A stretch of 64,000 nt of DNA from Pelagirhabdus alkalitolerans (GCF_900096905.1 NZ_FMYI01000009.1:20296-84295); one strand, 5' to 3'; positions 1 to 9,029 are shown, numbered from the stretch's first letter. Numbers and translations: made by a program. Notes: generated by a model from the letters alone, not told the origin.

Positions 1-872
1 CAACTGATATGTTTAATCTGACGGATCAACAAATACAAATTATTTTTATCAGTCGAATTCCACGAGTCATAAGTATTGTTATGGCTGGTGTAGGTTTAAG
101 TATTAGCGGCTTAATTATGCAACAGCTAAGCCGGAACAAATTTGTATCCCCTACTACAGCAGGAACGATGGATTCGGCTCGGCTTGGTATATTAGTTGCC
201 ATGATGTTGTTTGGTAGTGCAACGCCGATGGAACGCACGATCGTTGCTTTTATTTTTGCTTTACTAGGGACATTTATTTTTATGAAGTTACTAGACAAAA
301 TCAAATTCAAAGATCCAGTTTTTATTCCGTTGGTAGGGCTGATGTTTGGAAGTGTTATTAGTTCCATTACGACCTTTTTTGCCTATCAACATGATTTGAT
401 TCAAAATATGTCTGCGTGGCTTCAAGGAAATTTTGCTCTTATTTTACAAGGTCAGTACGAACTTCTTTATTTAAGCGTTCCTTTAGTCATTTTTGCATAC
501 TTATTTGCGAATCGATTCACCATTGCGGGGATGGGCGAAGATTTTTCAAAGAATTTAGGGTTGAATTATCGAGTGATCGTTAATATAGGTTTGACGATTG
601 TTGCCCTCATGACATCAGTGGTCGTGTTAACAGTCGGAACCATACCTTTCTTAGGATTAGTCGTACCCAATATCGTATCGATGTATCACGGTGATCATTT
701 AAAAAGGAGTCTTCCTCACACGGCACTTTTAGGCGCTATCTTTTTACTTGTAATGGATATATTAGGACGTGTTATTATCTTCCCTTATGAAATTGCGATT
801 GGTGTAGTGGTAGGGGTTGTCGGAAGTTTTATCTTCCTATATCTCGTCATGAGGAGAAGTGTTTATGAGTAA
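1..872 (+). CDS. yclN: Siderophore ABC transporter permease, 5'-truncated (YclN-like)
   Basis: Integral-membrane permease of the FecCD/BtuC family that moves ferric siderophore across the cytoplasmic membrane. The protein is almost entirely hydrophobic, with about eight to nine visible membrane segments, and carries the family loop GxxFxGLVVPNIVSMYHGDH that contacts the ATPase. It reads closely like B. subtilis YclN, the petrobactin permease. The frame is open to base 1 and the family's first membrane helix is only partly present, so the gene begins upstream; the ATG at base 9 is internal. The next permease gene overlaps its stop by 8 bases, so these genes form one operon: two permeases, ATPase, binding lipoprotein. 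Substrate (a catecholate siderophore such as petrobactin) is inferred from similarity. A Fur box could lie upstream, outside the window. Confidence 0.88.
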   Translation, partial: TDMFNLTDQQIQIIFISRIPRVISIVMAGVGLSISGLIMQQLSRNKFVSPTTAGTMDSARLGILVAMMLFGSATPMERTIVAFIFALLGTFIFMKLLDKIKFKDPVFIPLVGLMFGSVISSITTFFAYQHDLIQNMSAWLQGNFALILQGQYELLYLSVPLVIFAYLFANRFTIAGMGEDFSKNLGLNYRVIVNIGLTIVALMTSVVVLTVGTIPFLGLVVPNIVSMYHGDHLKRSLPHTALLGAIFLLVMDILGRVIIFPYEIAIGVVVGVVGSFIFLYLVMRRSVYE

Positions 873-1812
873 TCGAACAAAAATTATTATTCTGACTGTT
901 TTAAGTGTACTCTTTGTATCTATTTATTTATTCGCTGGGCTGGAAGGTAATTGGACTTATATTTTAAATCGGCGCGCTACACGTATCATTGCGATCGTTG
1001 TAACCGGTGCAGTGATTGGTATTTCAACGATTATATTCCAAACGATTACGAATAATCGTCTGTTAACACCGAGTTTGATCGGACTTGATTCGCTGTATCA
1101 ATTAATCCAAACCTTTATTATCTTTTTTTATGGATCGACGAGTCTTTCGGCAACGGATCAGACGATTAACTTTTTCATATCGGTGTCACTTATGATTTTA
1201 TTTGCACTGATTTTGTTTCAATTACTATTTAAAAAAGGAAATAATGTTTATTACTTATTATTAATGGGACTTATATTCGGTACTTTTTTCCAAAGTTTAT
1301 CAAGCTTTATGCAAGTCCTTATTGATCCTAATGAATTTATGGTTGTACAAAATCGAATGTTTGCAAGCTTCAATAATGTACAAACCGATTTATTATATGT
1401 ATCACTAATTTTACTGGCGATCACCTTCATTTACTTAATGACGTATTACAAATATTTAGATGTATTGTCATTAGGTAAAGAACATGCCATTAATTTAGGT
1501 GTGGATTACAATGCGATTGTAAGTCGCTTGATGATCGTCGTAGCGATCCTTGTTTCCATTGCTACAGCCTTGGTAGGGCCTATTATGTTTTTAGGTATTT
1601 TAGTTGTAAATGTTGCTTATGAAATGTTTAAAACATTTAAGCATTCAGTATTATTATCCGGAACTGTATTAATTAGCATTGTTGCCCTAGTCGGTGGACA
1701 ACTCGTTGTAGACCGCATTTTTGGCTTTTCAACGACACTAAGTGTCATTATTAACCTAATTGGCGGTATCTACTTCCTATATCTTATCTTAAAGGAGAAT
1801 CGAACATGGTAG
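865..1812 (+). CDS. yclO: Siderophore ABC transporter permease (YclO-like)
   Basis: Second FecCD-family permease, pairing with the preceding one as a heterodimer in the membrane. About 315 residues with nine or so hydrophobic helices, and the conserved segment ALVGPIMFLGILVVNVAYE near residue 235, which is the ATPase-coupling region. I chose ATG 865 because a GAGGAG ribosome site lies 8 bases upstream; a GTG six bases earlier would be too close to it. The gene overlaps the upstream permease's stop and is followed by the ATPase gene, whose start overlaps this stop, so translational coupling is likely. Order and similarity match B. subtilis yclNOPQ. Substrate specificity is inferred. Confidence 0.88.
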   Translation: MSNRTKIIILTVLSVLFVSIYLFAGLEGNWTYILNRRATRIIAIVVTGAVIGISTIIFQTITNNRLLTPSLIGLDSLYQLIQTFIIFFYGSTSLSATDQTINFFISVSLMILFALILFQLLFKKGNNVYYLLLMGLIFGTFFQSLSSFMQVLIDPNEFMVVQNRMFASFNNVQTDLLYVSLILLAITFIYLMTYYKYLDVLSLGKEHAINLGVDYNAIVSRLMIVVAILVSIATALVGPIMFLGILVVNVAYEMFKTFKHSVLLSGTVLISIVALVGGQLVVDRIFGFSTTLSVIINLIGGIYFLYLILKENRTW

Positions 1813-2564
1813 AAATAAAAGAAGTTGCAAAAGCATATGGTGATTCAGTTGTTGTCGATCATGTATCGATGCATATACCAAAAGGCAAAATTACATCCTT
1901 TATTGGCCCCAATGGAGCTGGTAAAAGTACACTTTTATCAATTGTCAGTCGTTTAATTGCTAAAGATCATGGTGAAGTATTAATAGATGATGAGGAAGTC
2001 AGCACAGCAAACAATAAAGAACTAGCTAAAAAATTATCGATTTTAAAACAATCGAATCATATTAATGTGAGGTTAACAGTTAGACAACTTGTGAGTTTCG
2101 GGCGCTTTCCATATTCGCAAGGCAAGTTGAATGAATTTGATGAAAAAATGGTGGATAGTGCGCTCGCTTATATGGAGCTAGGGGAGATGCAGCATAAGTT
2201 TTTAGATCAATTGAGTGGAGGTCAAAAGCAACGCGCTCACATTGCAATGGTTATTGCACAAGACACAGATTATATTTTATTAGATGAGCCTTTAAATAAT
2301 TTAGATATGAAACACTCTGTTCAAATTATGAAAGTTTTAAGGCGATTAGTCGATGATTTAGGAAAAACCGTAATTATTGTTTTGCACGATGTGAATTTTG
2401 CATCTGTTTATTCAGATCAAATCGTCGCGCTCAAAGAAGGTAAAGTTGTTAAACAAGGTCCGACAAAAGAGATCATAAACAATGGTGTCTTAAAAGAAGT
2501 CTATGATATGGACATTAAAATTCAAGACATTGATCAATGTCGCATTTGTCTCTATTTTTCTTAA
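1806..2564 (+). CDS. yclP: Siderophore ABC transporter ATP-binding protein (YclP-like)
   Basis: ATPase that powers iron-siderophore import on the cytoplasmic face. Visible motifs in order: Walker A GPNGAGKST near residue 34, Q-loop around residue 78, signature LSGGQKQR near residue 137, Walker B YILLDEP near residue 157 and the switch histidine in IVLHDVNFA near residue 192. Its 252 residues are normal for the FepC/FhuC group. The ATG overlaps the end of the second permease gene, indicating one transcript. Best match in my recollection is B. subtilis YclP (petrobactin uptake). Confidence 0.9.
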   Translation: MVEIKEVAKAYGDSVVVDHVSMHIPKGKITSFIGPNGAGKSTLLSIVSRLIAKDHGEVLIDDEEVSTANNKELAKKLSILKQSNHINVRLTVRQLVSFGRFPYSQGKLNEFDEKMVDSALAYMELGEMQHKFLDQLSGGQKQRAHIAMVIAQDTDYILLDEPLNNLDMKHSVQIMKVLRRLVDDLGKTVIIVLHDVNFASVYSDQIVALKEGKVVKQGPTKEIINNGVLKEVYDMDIKIQDIDQCRICLYFS

Positions 2565-2698
2565 TGTGTTTAAACCAGATGGACTTTATATAAATCATCT
2601 TAGCTACTGGGCCCAAGTAATAAGTGGTAGGTGAAGACGTGTAAGGAATGTCTGTTTAAAAATATAAACTATATGTAAAATAAGGAGAGGTAAAGTAA

Positions 2699-3652
2699 AT
2701 GAAGAAGCTAATAATGATGATGTTACTCTTTGTGTTCGTTGTCGTTGGTGCGGCATGTGCGGATGCAAATGATACATCTGAAGAAATAGATGAGAATGAA
2801 GAAACAACAGAAGAAAATGAAGATATAGAAGTGGAACATGAACTAGGCACGACAATGGTTCCACAAAATCCTGAAAATGTTGTTGTATTTGATTTTGGAA
2901 CTGTCGATACATTACATGAATTAGGGATTGAAGTTACAGCGGTACCAAAAGCAAATGTTCCAGACTATTTGGATGTATTCACACAAGATGAATATGAAGA
3001 TGCAGGTACGTTATTTGAACCTGACTTTGAAACGCTAGCTAATTTAGATCCTGATCTTATTATTATTTCGGGCCGTACCCAAGAGGCTTATGAAGATTTA
3101 AGTGAATTAGCACCAACGATCTACATGGGCATCGAAGAGAACGACTACATGAATTCATTTGAAAACAATGTTATGCAATTAGCAGAAATTTTTGATGTTG
3201 AAGATGAAGCGAGTGATCGTGTATCTGACTTACTCGATCAAGTGGATGCATTACAAAATCAAGTGCCTGAAGATCAAAACGGCTTAATTGTAATGACAAG
3301 CGATGGTTCGCTAAGCGCATACGGTCCAGGTTCTAGGTTTGGTATTATTCATGATGACTTTGGCGTGGAACCTGTTGCACTGGATATTGAAGAAGCAACA
3401 CATGGTCAAAATATTAGTTTTGAATATGTCAGCGAGATGGATCCAGATTACTTATTTGTGATGGATCGTAATGCGGTTGTAGGTGGAGAAGATGATGCCG
3501 TTACGACATTAGATAATGAACTCATCAATCAAACAACAGCGGTTCAGAACGATCAAGTGATTCATTTAACACCTGACTATTGGTATCTATCTAGCGGTGG
3601 GATTGAATCTGTTCAACAAATGATTAATGAAATTAGTGCCATAACAGAATAA
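2699..3652 (+). CDS. yclQ: Siderophore-binding lipoprotein (YclQ-like)
   Basis: Extracytoplasmic solute-binding protein that delivers ferric siderophore to the permeases. The N-terminus has a hydrophobic signal ending in VGAAC (Cys20), a lipobox for diacylglycerol attachment, followed by a very acidic Glu/Asp-rich linker (residues 21-50) and a periplasmic-binding-protein type 2 fold. ATG 2699 follows a GGAGAGG ribosome site. A 134-base gap separates it from the ATPase gene, and a strong terminator follows, so it closes the operon. The acidic linker fits a protein exposed to high salt. Similar to YclQ; ligand not proven. Confidence 0.88.
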   Translation: MKKLIMMMLLFVFVVVGAACADANDTSEEIDENEETTEENEDIEVEHELGTTMVPQNPENVVVFDFGTVDTLHELGIEVTAVPKANVPDYLDVFTQDEYEDAGTLFEPDFETLANLDPDLIIISGRTQEAYEDLSELAPTIYMGIEENDYMNSFENNVMQLAEIFDVEDEASDRVSDLLDQVDALQNQVPEDQNGLIVMTSDGSLSAYGPGSRFGIIHDDFGVEPVALDIEEATHGQNISFEYVSEMDPDYLFVMDRNAVVGGEDDAVTTLDNELINQTTAVQNDQVIHLTPDYWYLSSGGIESVQQMINEISAITE

Positions 3653-3660
3653 ATCGTTAA

Positions 3661-3692
3661 AAAAGACAACTCGACTTGAGTTGTCTTTTTTT
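3661..3692 (+). terminator. Terminator of siderophore operon
   Basis: Perfect inverted repeat AAAAGACAACTC/GAGTTGTCTTTT with a 5-base loop, followed by a T run, just past the binding-protein stop codon. Confidence 0.9.
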
Positions 3693-3858
3693 ACGCATAA
3701 ATCAACTTATGTCGAGTTTTGTAAAAATAGTTTGAAAAAATTAATTCAAATGTCTTTATAAATGATAAAATAAACCGAAAATATTAATAGAGTGTAAAAA
3801 GAATTAGTGAGTTAGCCCTAATCAATTGATGTGAAGGGCAGTAGGGGGAGGAAGAAGT

Positions 3859-4320
3859 TTGGCTACAGATAAGAATTTAAATGAAATTATTAAAGAGGTA
3901 TATAACGGTACGATTCATGCTGTAAAAAACATTATACCACTTGATCCAGAGGTTGGATCGCCACAATTAGTAGAGCCACCACTAACGGTCAAGTTTGGGG
4001 TGCTGATCGGTGTAACAGGCAGTATAAAAGGAGAGCTTGTTTTACAATCCGATCAAGATTTTTTCTCGGAAATAGGGGAAGTGATGTTTGGCATGCCGCT
4101 TACAGAGGATATGTTAGAGTCATTTGCAGGTGAGCTAGGGAATATGATTGCAGGTAGTTTATCAACTTATTTATCAAATGTTGAGATTAATACAGATATA
4201 ACACATCCAACGGTTTTACAAGGGGATGCAACATTATCAGGGTTTAAACGTGCATTATTAGTCGATATCAATTATTCAAATCAAAAGAATTTAAAAGTAC
4301 ATCTCTTGTTAAATCAATAA
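3859..4320 (+). CDS. cheX: Chemotaxis phosphatase, CheX-like
   Basis: CheX/CheC/FliY-family protein, expected to remove phosphate from CheY-P and so end a chemotactic response. The diagnostic motif is visible near residue 90: ESFAGELGNMIAG, with the Glu and Asn that act on the CheY phosphate in this family. 153 residues with one such motif (as in CheX; CheC has two). The start is TTG 3859, supported by GGGGGAGG seven bases upstream; no ATG fits. It heads a cluster with cheW, cheY and a receptor gene, separated by modest gaps. A candidate sigma-D-like stretch (ACCGAAAAT near 3774) lies upstream but its -35 is poor. Confidence 0.82.
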   Translation: MATDKNLNEIIKEVYNGTIHAVKNIIPLDPEVGSPQLVEPPLTVKFGVLIGVTGSIKGELVLQSDQDFFSEIGEVMFGMPLTEDMLESFAGELGNMIAGSLSTYLSNVEINTDITHPTVLQGDATLSGFKRALLVDINYSNQKNLKVHLLLNQ

Positions 4321-4447
4321 TAAATGTGACTTTTGTTTCAATAGTCAATGGATAAAAAATCAATTATACTCAAAAATAGACACGTTTTGACGAGTAATTA
4401 TGTTATGATGTTAATGATTCTATTTTTCTGGTAAAGGAGTCATGAAA

Positions 4448-4909
4448 ATGAGTACTGAAAAATATATAGTTTTCCAATTAAATGGTCAAGAATACGGTGC
4501 AAGCATTAAACAAATTGTATCAATTGAGCGACTACAAGAAGTTGTATCGTTACCTCAAGTTTCGGATTTTATTGAAGGGATTACGAAACTACGTGGGGAA
4601 GTGATTCCTGTTATTGACTTAAAAACACGAATGAACTTACCCCCGTCTGAAAAAACAGACCAATCTCGTATGCTCGTCTCATTAGTAGACGATGTATCAG
4701 TTGGGTTTATTGTTGACGATGCATCGGATGTGATTGATATTGATGAATCAATTATTGAACCGGCGCCAACGACAATAAAAGGTGTTAATGCTAACTTTTT
4801 AAATGGTGTGGCTAAATTAGATGATCGTCTATTATTACTCATCGATTTATCCTATGTATTAAATTATGACGAATTAAGCGAAGTAAAACAGGTAGCAGAA
4901 GAGAAATAA
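4448..4909 (+). CDS. cheW: Chemotaxis coupling protein CheW
   Basis: Adaptor that links chemoreceptors to the kinase CheA in polar arrays. About 153 residues, the size of a single CheW domain, with the typical opening KYIVFQLNGQEYGASI, the central motif ITKLRGEVIPVIDL and GFIVDDASDVIDI. I place the start at ATG 4448 because AAAGGAG at 4433-4439 is eight bases upstream; an ATG at 4442 would be only two bases away. It sits between cheX and cheY. No CheA is present nearby, so it must work with a kinase encoded elsewhere. Confidence 0.9.
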   Translation: MSTEKYIVFQLNGQEYGASIKQIVSIERLQEVVSLPQVSDFIEGITKLRGEVIPVIDLKTRMNLPPSEKTDQSRMLVSLVDDVSVGFIVDDASDVIDIDESIIEPAPTTIKGVNANFLNGVAKLDDRLLLLIDLSYVLNYDELSEVKQVAEEK

Positions 4910-4929
4910 AGATTGAGGGAGAGATAAAA

Positions 4930-5286
4930 ATGGCTCGCGTATTAATTACAGACGATGCAGCATTTATGAGAATGCAGCTAAAAAATATTTTTGAATCACT
5001 AGGTCATGAAGTTGTTGGTGAAGCTGAAAATGGTCAAGTCGCGATTGATCAATATGAAGAACTAAAACCTGAACTTGTTACAATGGATATTACCATGCCA
5101 GAAATGAATGGTGTTGAAGCCGTTAAGGCAATTAAATCAAACGATCCAGATGCGACGATTGTGATGTGTTCTGCTATGGGACAACAACAGATGGTTTTAG
5201 AAGCTATTCAAGCAGGAGCTAAAGATTTTATCGTGAAACCATTTGATCAAGAGCGTATTCAACAGGCTTTAGACAAAATATTTTAA
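4930..5286 (+). CDS. cheY: Chemotaxis response regulator CheY
   Basis: Single-domain receiver protein that binds the flagellar switch when phosphorylated. 118 residues with all active-site residues: acidic pair Asp8-Asp9, phospho-acceptor Asp53 in TMDITMPEMNG, Ser81 in CSAMG, and Lys103 in FIVKPF. There is no output domain. It is 20 bases downstream of cheW with a GAGGGAGA ribosome site, so it is probably co-transcribed. The conserved QQQMV/EAIQAGAKDF helix region is typical of Gram-positive CheY rather than of sporulation Spo0F. Confidence 0.92.
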   Translation: MARVLITDDAAFMRMQLKNIFESLGHEVVGEAENGQVAIDQYEELKPELVTMDITMPEMNGVEAVKAIKSNDPDATIVMCSAMGQQQMVLEAIQAGAKDFIVKPFDQERIQQALDKIF

Positions 5287-5332
5287 TTGAATCACTTAAT
5301 TAAAATGTATGTTTAAGTACGATTGTAAGTGA

Positions 5333-5373
5333 AAGTCGCATTCATTTAATTGCGATCGAATGCGACTTTTCTT
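5333..5373 (+). terminator. Terminator after cheY
   Basis: Inverted repeat AAGTCGCATTC/GAATGCGACTT with T run. It separates cheX-cheW-cheY from the downstream receptor gene, which therefore probably has its own promoter or depends on read-through. Confidence 0.8.
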
Positions 5374-5414
5374 ATCAATACATTTAAAAGAATGATGTAA
5401 AGGGGCGGTATTCA

Positions 5415-6641
5415 ATGACGAATAAAAATGTAATCGTAGTTGTTGTAGCTAGTGTGTTACATCTTTTAGCGTTTGGTTATGTGTTATTAACACTAGATGT
5501 TTTTAACAATGTCGGTGTCGATGGGTTTATTTTTGTCGGTGCGGCGATCGTGTTTAGTCTTTTATTTGCTTGGTTTACAGCTAAACAACGCCGTAAAGAT
5601 TTAAAAGCAATTCATGAGCGTCTAGATACCTTAGCAAGTGAGGAAATGACCACACTTCCTGATAAAAAGGTAAAAAGTTCAGATTTAAAACCAATTAATG
5701 AGAAGTTCGAAGCTATACATAATCGTTCAGAGAAACTCTATCAATTTATTTCTAAATTGACAGATCAAATGAATACACAAACGAATACTGTTAACGAAAG
5801 TATTAATACATTAGCTGAAGATAGCACGAATATCTCAGTTACTTTAGAAGAAATATCAAGTGGTGCAGATGAACAAGCTCAGTCTGCTTCATCATTAACG
5901 GAAGGTTTCCAACAATTCGCGAATACTATTATGAGCGTTGCAATGAATGGTGAAAATATAAAAAGTGAATCACAAGATATGCTCTCGATTACAAATGAAG
6001 GTCGAGAATTGATGGATCAATCTGTTGAGAAGATGGCTATTATTGACCGTACGATTAAGGAGTCACTTGATAAAGTTAAAGGGTTAGATGATATGACCTT
6101 AAAAATCACAAATCTTGTGACTGTCATTCAAGAAGTTGCTGAGCAAACGAACTTACTTGCATTAAATGCAGCAATTGAAGCAGCTCGAGCAGGTGAGCAT
6201 GGTAAAGGTTTTGCCGTTGTAGCAGATGAAGTTCGAAAGTTAGCAGAACAGGTTAGTCTGTCAGTTAATGACATTACAACGACGACAACTGGTATTCAAG
6301 AGGAGTCTTCAGCAGCTGTTAACGCGCTTGAACAAGGCTACCAAGCTGTAAGTGAAGGGTCTGAACAAATCCAAACAACAGGTAATACGATTAAACAATT
6401 GAATTCAATTATCACGGGTATGGGTGATGAGATTTCAGGTGTATCAACGTCTCTTTACGATATTTTAGATAACACGAAGTCAATTAATGAATCGATATCT
6501 AACATAGCAAGTGTATCGGAAGAGTCTGCAGCGGGAATTGCAGAAGCAGATTCATCTGCTGGTCGATTAGCTAAATCCGTTCAAAACATTAAAGAAATGC
6601 AAGAAGAGTTAGAAAAGAACATAGCTGAGTTATACATGTAA
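5415..6641 (+). CDS. Methyl-accepting chemotaxis protein without ligand domain
   Basis: Chemoreceptor of 408 residues. Two hydrophobic helices at residues 5-27 and 36-55 are separated by only a short loop, so there is no extracellular sensor domain; a cytoplasmic helix follows, then the signalling domain. The invariant hairpin tip is present as VAEQTNLLALNAAIEAARAGEHGKGFAVVADEVRKLAEQ in pieces around residues 237-275. Possible inputs are membrane state, redox or a partner protein rather than an extracellular ligand. ATG 5415 is preceded by AAAGGGGCGG. It follows cheY and ends with a strong terminator. Confidence 0.88.
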   Translation: MTNKNVIVVVVASVLHLLAFGYVLLTLDVFNNVGVDGFIFVGAAIVFSLLFAWFTAKQRRKDLKAIHERLDTLASEEMTTLPDKKVKSSDLKPINEKFEAIHNRSEKLYQFISKLTDQMNTQTNTVNESINTLAEDSTNISVTLEEISSGADEQAQSASSLTEGFQQFANTIMSVAMNGENIKSESQDMLSITNEGRELMDQSVEKMAIIDRTIKESLDKVKGLDDMTLKITNLVTVIQEVAEQTNLLALNAAIEAARAGEHGKGFAVVADEVRKLAEQVSLSVNDITTTTTGIQEESSAAVNALEQGYQAVSEGSEQIQTTGNTIKQLNSIITGMGDEISGVSTSLYDILDNTKSINESISNIASVSEESAAGIAEADSSAGRLAKSVQNIKEMQEELEKNIAELYM

Positions 6642-6673
6642 AGAAATGCACTCGTGCATTTCTTTTTTTTTTT
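6640..6673 (+). terminator. Terminator after receptor gene
   Basis: AAAGAAATGCAC/GTGCATTTCTTT hairpin with a two-base loop followed by a long T run; begins at the stop codon. Confidence 0.9.
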
Positions 6674-6750
6674 AGTGATTTGACTGGATCTTTTGATTAA
6701 TTGAAAGGACTCATTTAGACTTATTATGTAGATTGAAGGAGGTATAGCAA

Positions 6751-7920
6751 ATGGATACATTATTTATAAAAAATGAACGTCAACAAGCGCTAGTTGATAA
6801 AGCAATACATTTAGGAGCATTAGCAAAAAATCGCGTGAAAGAAGCAGAACAATTTGCTCAATTACCACAAGACACTGTTAAAGATTTAAAAGAATCCAAT
6901 TATTTGTCTTTAACTTTACCTAAAGAATTAGGCGGTGAAGGGCTTAGCTTATATGAATTTTTATTAATGCAAGAAAAATTAGCGACAGGAGATGGTGCAA
7001 CAGCGCTGTCCGTTGGTTGGCATTTAGGGATTGTAAAAGAACTCTCAGAGGATAGAATTTGGGAAGATTCCATTCTCAATTGGTTTACTAAAAAAGTAAA
7101 AACCGATCAAGTACTCGTTAACCGGATTGCTTCAGAAAAAGCAACCGGAAGTCCAACTCGTGGAGGAGTACCTAAAACAAAGGCTGTAAAAGATGGCAAC
7201 GACTATTTAATTACTGGTGAGAAAACATTCTCAACTATGGCTTCAGTACTTGATTATTATATCGTATCTGCATTTGTAGAAGATAAAGACACAGTTGGTT
7301 CATTTCTTATACACCGCGATGAGCCTGGTATTCATGTAAATAAAACGTGGGATACGATGTCAATGCGAGGGACAGGCAGTGATGATCTTGTTTTTGAAAA
7401 TGTGCGTGTTGACTCATCAATGTTAGTAGAATTAAATAAACAAGCCAATCCGAAAAAAGCTAAAGGTTGGCTGCTTCACATACCGGCTTGTTATTTAGGG
7501 ATCGCAATTGCAGCAAGAAATGATGCGATTGAATTTGCGAAAAATTTTCAACCGAATAGCTTAAACACACCCATTTCTGAAGTCGCCCATATCCAAGATA
7601 AAATCGGGGAAATGGATGTGAAATTGATGAGTGCTAGACATTTTATGTATCGGATTGCTGAGCTGTGGGACGAGACACCAGAACAAGAAAGACAAAACTT
7701 AAGTGCTGAACTTGCTACAGTGAAAATGGTCGCAACAAACACTGCTAATGACGTTGTGGATTTAGCTATGAGGATTGTTGGTGGAAGAGGGCTATCAAAA
7801 CAGATGCCATTTGAACAATACTATCGCGACATAAGAGCGGGTCTTCATAATCCGCCAATGGATGATGCGGTCATTCAATTGTTAGCTAAACGTGCATTAA
7901 CGCATTCATCTCAAAAATAA
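6751..7920 (+). CDS. Acyl-CoA dehydrogenase family protein (YdbM-like)
   Basis: FAD-dependent dehydrogenase of the acyl-CoA dehydrogenase superfamily, 389 residues. Visible features are the N-terminal helical domain with the PKELGGEG motif (residues 57-64), a middle beta domain with ITGEKTFSTMASVLDYY, the WDTMSMRGTGSDDL segment (residues 200-213) typical of the family, and the C-terminal helical domain with MRIVGGRGLSKQMPFEQYYRDIR. No obvious catalytic Glu assignment can be made from sequence alone. It stands alone between terminators, not in a beta-oxidation operon, so the physiological substrate is unknown. B. subtilis YdbM is the nearest relative I recall. Confidence 0.8.
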   Translation: MDTLFIKNERQQALVDKAIHLGALAKNRVKEAEQFAQLPQDTVKDLKESNYLSLTLPKELGGEGLSLYEFLLMQEKLATGDGATALSVGWHLGIVKELSEDRIWEDSILNWFTKKVKTDQVLVNRIASEKATGSPTRGGVPKTKAVKDGNDYLITGEKTFSTMASVLDYYIVSAFVEDKDTVGSFLIHRDEPGIHVNKTWDTMSMRGTGSDDLVFENVRVDSSMLVELNKQANPKKAKGWLLHIPACYLGIAIAARNDAIEFAKNFQPNSLNTPISEVAHIQDKIGEMDVKLMSARHFMYRIAELWDETPEQERQNLSAELATVKMVATNTANDVVDLAMRIVGGRGLSKQMPFEQYYRDIRAGLHNPPMDDAVIQLLAKRALTHSSQK

Positions 7921-8009
7921 TACAGACTTCATAAATAGCAAGTATCAATATACATTTAAGGTTTAGACTTGTTATAATAAAGGTAACATATTCCTAAGGG
8001 GTGATGAAG

Positions 8010-8429
8010 ATGTTCAATAATATTTTATTAGCTTCAGACGGTTCAGAGTATGCGATTCGTGCTTGTGAGAAAGCGATTGGTTTGGCGGAAGGAAATGAAG
8101 AGGCTAAAGTAACGATTCTCTATGTAGTTGACAGTGCAACATCTAAAACAGATGCTAAACATCATTGGAATGCTCAAGACTTAGATCGAAGTCGAAAAGA
8201 AAAGTTAGCAATTTCTGAGCGCAAATTTAATCAACATAATGTGAAGTATGAAATCAAAGTGCTCCATGGTGATCCTGGTCCAACAATCGTTGAATATGCA
8301 GATGAAATTGATGCTGATGTATGTGTTATTGGTTCGAGAGGACTTAACACCCTGCAGGAAATGGTTTTAGGTAGTGTGAGTCATAAGGTCGCTAAGAGAG
8401 CTCAGTGTCCAGTTATGATTGTGAAATAA
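8010..8429 (+). CDS. Universal stress protein, UspA family
   Basis: Small ATP-binding stress protein of about 139 residues. It has the Usp fold markers: ILLASDGSEYA at the N-terminus, the LHGDPG segment and the C-terminal nucleotide motif GSRGLNTLQEMVLGSVS near residues 108-124 (G-2x-G-9x-G-S type), ending CPVMIVK. Start ATG 8010 is chosen because AAGGGGTG lies six bases before it; earlier in-frame GTG and ATG codons overlap that ribosome site. Monocistronic, ending at a bidirectional terminator shared with zur. Precise role unknown. Confidence 0.88.
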   Translation: MFNNILLASDGSEYAIRACEKAIGLAEGNEEAKVTILYVVDSATSKTDAKHHWNAQDLDRSRKEKLAISERKFNQHNVKYEIKVLHGDPGPTIVEYADEIDADVCVIGSRGLNTLQEMVLGSVSHKVAKRAQCPVMIVK

Positions 8430-8443
8430 TAACAATAATTTAT

Positions 8444-8484
8444 AAAAATGACGATACGTTTTAAGAGAACGTATCGTCATTTTT
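8444..8484. terminator. Bidirectional terminator between usp and zur
   Basis: 17-base perfect arms (A-rich start, T-rich end) around a 7-base loop; it serves the convergent stress-protein and zur genes. Confidence 0.9.
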
Positions 8485-8890
8485 ATTGACACTCAGGGCA
8501 CAGGCCATAGATTTCAAATTTATGATCGTCTACCAAGAAATTATTTAACTCTGGTTTTGCGATATGCATAGGGCAACATTCAATTTCTTTAGTTAGTCCA
8601 CATGCTTTACAAATAAAATGATGGTGATGGTGATTCACACAACGAATTTGATAATTTTTTTCACCATCTAGTTCAGTGGATTCTAGTATGCCCAGCTGAT
8701 CAAATAAATGTAAGTTACGATAGATCGTGTCAAAACTAATTCCTTTAAAATGGGGTTCTAAATAAGTTAAAAGATCTTTAGCTGTTCGATAGCGGTCTTC
8801 ATTGGCGAAAAACTCTATAATCATAGCTCTTTTATTAGTGAATTTATAGCCGGCTTCTTTTAAAATCGACAATGCTTCTTCTGTTGTCAT
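8483..8890 (-). CDS. zur: Zinc uptake regulator Zur (Fur family)
   Basis: Zinc-responsive repressor. The 135-residue protein has the Fur-family winged helix with DTIYRNLHLFDQLGI (recognition helix, residues 54-68), the metal-binding stretch NHHHHHFICKACG (residues 86-98) and C-terminal CPEC; both CxxC pairs for the structural zinc are present. The residues SFDTIYRNL and GEKNYQIRC and the five-histidine run match B. subtilis Zur more closely than Fur or PerR. It is divergent from csoR. Expected targets (zinc ABC importer, paralogous ribosomal proteins) are not in this window. Confidence 0.9.
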   Translation of the reverse strand: MTTEEALSILKEAGYKFTNKRAMIIEFFANEDRYRTAKDLLTYLEPHFKGISFDTIYRNLHLFDQLGILESTELDGEKNYQIRCVNHHHHHFICKACGLTKEIECCPMHIAKPELNNFLVDDHKFEIYGLCPECQ

Positions 8891-9000
8891 AAGATCGCCT
8901 TCTTTCGTTTGATGGTTAGTCTATTGAACTTTTGTATCTAAATAAATTGTAGCGTAATTTAAAAAAGAAGTAAATAAGAACGATTTCGCTTCTGTGTCAG

Positions 9001-9029
9001 TTGACATATCTACTATAGGGGGGTATAGT
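9001..9029 (+). promoter_or_regulatory. csoR promoter with CsoR operator
   Basis: TTGACA at 9001-9006 and TATAGT at 9024-9029, spaced by 17 bases. The palindrome ACTATA-GGGGGG-TATAGT (9012-9029) fills the spacer and the -10 element. A G-tract flanked by inverted ATA arms is the established form of a Bacillus CsoR operator, so apo-CsoR should block RNA polymerase and Cu(I) should relieve it. Confidence 0.85.

Noticed and set aside
3759..3783. Sigma-D promoter upstream of cheX
   Set aside because: The -10-like ACCGAAAAT is fair, but TAAA lies only 11 bases upstream instead of about 15; kept only as a remark.
4555..4842. Leftward reading frame opposite cheW
   Set aside because: Shadow of the cheW coding frame; low complexity and no ribosome site.
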